Assembly: GCA_024364805.1 (NCBI GenBank) | Contig: CM044509.1 | Coordinates: 62,947,514-62,967,536, forward strand | Origin: Euprymna scolopes | Lineage: Eukaryota; Mollusca; Cephalopoda; Sepiida; Sepiolidae | Reading direction: 5' to 3' | DNA length: 20,023 nucleotides | Shown here: in pieces, positions 17,130 through 20,023 of the stretch | Layout of the letters: each line of letters starts with the position of its first letter | How positions within the stretch are numbered: position 1 is the stretch's first letter | Notes under the pieces: generated by a model | Databases searched by the model: none | What the model was told of the DNA's origin: nothing | Seen by the model: only the letters and a program-made list of their open reading frames with translations | Position numbers and translations under genes: made by a program

Positions 17130-17440
17130 CTGTACTTTTATTTCAGTACTGTATGTGGTTGTCAGCCTATTATGACCTTTCAGTTTTAAACCAATATTAA
17201 ATCAGGAATGCATTAAATTCCACACCTACCCTTATCCTTGAACCACTTCACTATCCTGTAAAAACTTAATCCATTTGTAGTCTGTGATCCATAGTAATCC
17301 GAGTCTTCCTTGAAACGAAGAATCCAATTCCTGTCAAATCCATTTTAAATTGCTCCTATGGGCAATTCGGTGAACTATAACAATCTCCAGCCAGGCGCTA
17401 ATCAATTCGGCCTTGATGCATTACAGCAAACGGCATCTTG
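17130..17440 (-). pseudogene. ADAMTS-type GON C-terminus, copy vi (end of array)
   Basis: The minus strand gives FAVMHQGR, then LAGDCYSSPNCP and EQFKMDLTGIGFFVSRKTR, then MDHR and WIKFLQDSEVVQG. This copy is closest to the vertebrate family pattern AGDCYS..CPQG.F.INL.GTG. It has an in-frame stop after NCP and further breaks downstream. Upstream of FAV the sequence departs from the array near 17440, so the TSRs and GON start are absent. An AATAAA-type signal lies at about 17140 on the minus strand. Confidence 0.75.
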
Positions 17441-18341
17441 CATTAATCACGGCAAAAAAAGCCATCGAAATCACCAGACTAATTGTTGCGGTTGGAACCT
17501 TGACTTAGGTGATCAATGTGCTTTAGTACACTCTAGGTTATCTATACAGTTCAGAAGAGGTTTTCTGGTGTAGGAATCTCCACAGCAATAATGAAAATCA
17601 ATTTTCACTTAAACTCAACAGATTCACATAATTATCCTAATTAAACTTGGTTTAATAGGCACTTTTTGAGCAATGTTCGTACAGTACCTGAGTATGTTAA
17701 TTTTCATTTTTACCTAGCTTATTTTTCTTTATAACTAGTATGAAACTGGAACAAAAGATGTAGGGAATAAAGAAACGTGCAATGTCAAAAACGTATAACT
17801 TAATAGACTGAGGTTTGCATCCGTTCTCGTGCGATTGCTGAGAAGGGTGAAGCCAACTAAAGATTCTGAACCTGAATATAACTAGATTTATTACGATAGG
17901 AAAACCAATTTTATGAGAAGTAGGAAGTTTTCACGTTGCATTTCTGGACACCTCAGATGATATTGTTGCTTCTTCAATGTTACTTGCTGATTGCTTCTAT
18001 TTCCCCTGTGATCAAAAGTAAGTTTTTTTTTGTTTTTTTATTTTTGCTGGAAAATGTTTATGCATAAAGGAGGTAATGCTTTTTCTCAGTCTGCGTTTGT
18101 TACTTACGTTTTCAAAACCTTGATTTGGTGAAACAGTTTTTAAAAAAAGCCATTATGGTAGGCATGGTTTTGAATTTGAAACCAGAACGACCGGTTAGGC
18201 AAATTCGTAAGCTTTTGTTGATGTTAGCTTGAATTGCTAGTTGGAAGACTGAAGAGTTGATAATTTCTGACGATTGATTATGCGAACTTAATTTAGAAGT
18301 TTTGATTTCCCAAACAGGTTGTTATTTTGCGATCTGGTCTA
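17441..18341. other. Unassigned right flank
   Basis: No match to array blocks. A forward frame ending at about 18019 (FLDTSDDIVASSMLLADCF...) runs into agtaagttttttt, which would make a good splice donor, so an exon ending near 18018 is possible. However, I see no convincing acceptor, and the frame is short. Nothing else is recognised. Confidence 0.3.
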
Positions 18342-18363
18342 TTTTTTTTTTTTTTTTTTTTTT
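18342..18363. repeat. Poly-T tract
   Basis: A run of 22 Ts followed by tcttat. It has no link to the array blocks. Confidence 0.85.
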
Positions 18364-18538
18364 CTTATATATCGCTTTCTCTTGTTTTCTTGAATCTTTC
18401 CCTGTGAATTAACCCTGCTATCCCAACTATTCTACATCTAATCCAAAAAATTTCCATTCTTTCAATGTAGTTATAGAATGTCATTGAAATTTACTCTACT
18501 TCCAACATCTCCCTATACTATATACAACATAATCACGT
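18364..18538. other. Unassigned AT-rich spacer
   Basis: Pyrimidine-rich and AT-rich, with no open frame of note and no repeat shared with the rest of the window. Confidence 0.3.
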
Positions 18539-18640
18539 GGACACACTGGTTCTCATTAGTTCACCGAAGTTAAGCAATGTTGAGCCTGATCAGGACCAGA
18601 TGGGTTCCCAATTTGGGAATCCCAGGCGCTGTATGTAGGA
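18539..18640 (+). repeat. 5S rRNA-derived sequence (pseudogene or SINE head)
   Basis: From cactggttctcattag through accgaagttaagcaatgttg, gagcctgatcaggaccagat and gggaatcccaggcgctgtat, this follows nearly the whole 3' two-thirds of metazoan 5S rRNA, including the A box, intermediate element and C box region. The first 25-30 nucleotides are not recognisable. A non-5S tail follows (to about 18835, unassigned), as expected of a SINE3-type element, although no target duplication was found. It is younger than the 5S-like pieces in the array and does not share their tail. Confidence 0.7.
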
Positions 18641-18898
18641 CTTAGACACCTCCCTGCAAGAACCTAATATCTGTATCTCTCCCTAACAGGGATATACATG
18701 CGACTGGAGACCGCTTGTTTCATATTCCCATGAAACTTCCTCCTTTAGAGGAAGCCTGTTAAGCTTGCCTGGGTTAGTGCTGCAGTTTCATGTAATTTTG
18801 TCTCCCTATGTCTCTTCATGAAGGAGACTGCAAAAATATACATTGCTATCACGAGTGACAGCAGTCCTGAACATATTCGTCCCTGCAATACTGCCACA

Positions 18899-19020
18899 GA
18901 ACAATATTATTGAATCGACATACGTTCCCGAGCAATACCGTCGACTTACACATGCCACTGAACAATATATCACAGAATCAACACTCCATTCAGCAATCTC
19001 GTCGAATCGACACTCCACGA
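18899..19020. repeat. Minisatellite, four units of 30-31 bp
   Basis: Units start at 18899 (gaacaatattattgaatcga), 18930 (gagcaataccgtcgacttac), 18960 (gaacaatatatcacagaatc) and 18991 (cagcaatctcgtcgaatcga). The lengths alternate 31, 30, 31, 30. Frames across it (75 codons forward, 70 reverse) are products of the repeat and are not called. Confidence 0.7.
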
Positions 19021-19129
19021 TACGAAATGCATTAACGTTATCAGGTCAGTATTCAACTGACCTCAAATGACTTATTGGGCTTGTTTTTGTTTTTATTATA
19101 GCCGTTGGGCAAAACTAAATCGTCGCTTT

Positions 19130-19192
19130 GGGGTAAGATGGATGTAGCTTATTAGTAGATTGATTTGCAATTGAAGGGTCCCGGATTCGCTT
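19130..19192 (+). repeat. tRNA-like relic, tRNA-Cys-like
   Basis: Reads gtagcttattagtagattga (A box and D-arm region), ttgcaattgaagggtcc (anticodon-loop position with GCA), then cccggattcgc (shortened T arm), followed by a T run. The order and spacing resemble tRNA-Cys, but the T arm is incomplete. Probably the head of a tRNA-derived SINE or a tRNA pseudogene. Confidence 0.4.
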
Positions 19193-20023
19193 TTTTTTTC
19201 CTCTGGTAGTCCTTACTCCTATGCTTGTGTGCTTCCATGCATGCTCAGCACACCCTATACTGTCCAGATTTGATTTTCCTTTGTTATCAGAAATCAGCCT
19301 ATATTTAATGTTCTCATTACACATCCATCATATCATTTCTCTCATGTAATGTATGTCAATAATACCCAAGTCACCTTATGCATTCTACATCTGTATTCCA
19401 CTCCAACCTATATTACTTCCAGTAATATGTAATGCTTACGTTTGGAGTCTCGCTTAGTGAATCGATGTTTATGGACAATGAAGAATATTTTGAAGCTAGA
19501 TTTACCCAGCATCACCTGGGTATAAGATATGTTGAATAGAATGAAGTTGAGAAAAGTACATATTGACTCATTCTGTCCTCTTTCTATGATCTCTCTAGAG
19601 ATTATGGATCTGAGCTTTGAATACTATTGTATCGTTTGTTAGAATAATGCGTTTGTGGCAATTGCAGTGATTGCAGATGTGATTTGTTGATGGCTCATTC
19701 TTTTGGTGTCTTAGTTGTATACATTCTAATTTTAAAGCAACTAGCATTTTTTCCTCGCCAAAAATGGATTTTTGCCATTTCCTCCCATCTGTTGAAATCT
19801 ACATGCAACTTTGTAGTTGAAGTATGTTGGTCAGATGTTAGCTCATCATGCAGTACATTCTAAAATATTCCTTTACCTTGTCCATATGTTCCAGAATGTG
19901 CTGATGACCGAGTGGGTGAGCATCTTTTTTGGTGGTGCAGTCACGCCATTTGACTTCAGTTGGAGCTTTTGTCTCTAGAAACAGCCATATAAAGGGCTGA
20001 GGTAGCACATTTGTAAACTTGTG
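19193..20023. other. Unassigned right edge
   Basis: No array block, transposon terminus or open frame of note. Near 19900 the stretch tgatgaccgagtgggtgagc resembles a tRNA A box and could be the head of another SINE, but no B box follows before the window ends. Confidence 0.3.

Noticed and set aside
18843-19070. 75-codon forward and 70-codon reverse frames
   Set aside because: Both are explained by the 30-31-bp minisatellite.
1-20023. CRISPR array, operons or other prokaryotic features
   Set aside because: The repeats are of eukaryotic Pol III and transposon type, and there are no regular spacer arrays or dense open frames.

Overview
The window looks like AT-rich, non-coding DNA from an invertebrate animal. 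The evidence is eukaryotic Pol III-derived repeats (tRNA-like and 5S rRNA-like), Tc1/mariner, Helitron-like and R2-like LINE remnants, long T runs, and decayed pieces of an ADAMTS metalloprotease gene of the GON-domain type, an animal-only family. An arthropod or other protostome is a guess; nothing here fixes the phylum. I see no intact protein-coding gene.

The main content, from about position 140 to 17440, is an irregular tandem array of a composite unit a few kilobases long. Read on the plus strand, a full unit runs: 5S rRNA-like piece, block C2, block D (sometimes followed by G), block E, antisense ADAMTS GON-domain end, antisense thrombospondin type 1 repeats (TSRs), antisense tRNA-like piece, then the next 5S-like piece. 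Blocks C2, D, E and G are my own names for sequences that recur in several units and that I cannot assign to a known family. The ADAMTS part occurs at 7400-8165, 8845-9625, 10270-11385, 12620-13735, 15560-16430 and 17130-17440, with a vestige at 236-345. All copies lie on the minus strand and all are broken by stops and frameshifts. The TSRs and the GON domain follow one another without introns, which suggests that a processed (reverse-transcribed) copy seeded the array, and that genomic duplication then carried it together with its flanks.

Other elements have interrupted the array. An R2-like LINE reverse transcriptase fragment lies at 2612-3098. Two complementary halves of one deleted Tc1/mariner element sit at 3104-3612 and 8287-8772. 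A 288-bp insertion with an 11-bp target duplication lies at 6480-6767 inside the second copy of an 800-bp tandem duplication. A Helitron-like element occupies about 14581-15230. Sibling units act as empty-site references for several of these insertions. A 42-bp-arm inverted repeat at 8776-8888 is made of the ADAMTS sequence itself.

The array stops inside a GON copy near 17440. The right flank (17441-20023) is largely unassigned. It holds a well-preserved 5S rRNA-derived sequence (18539-18640), a four-unit minisatellite of 30-31 bp (18899-19020) and a tRNA-like relic (19130-19192).
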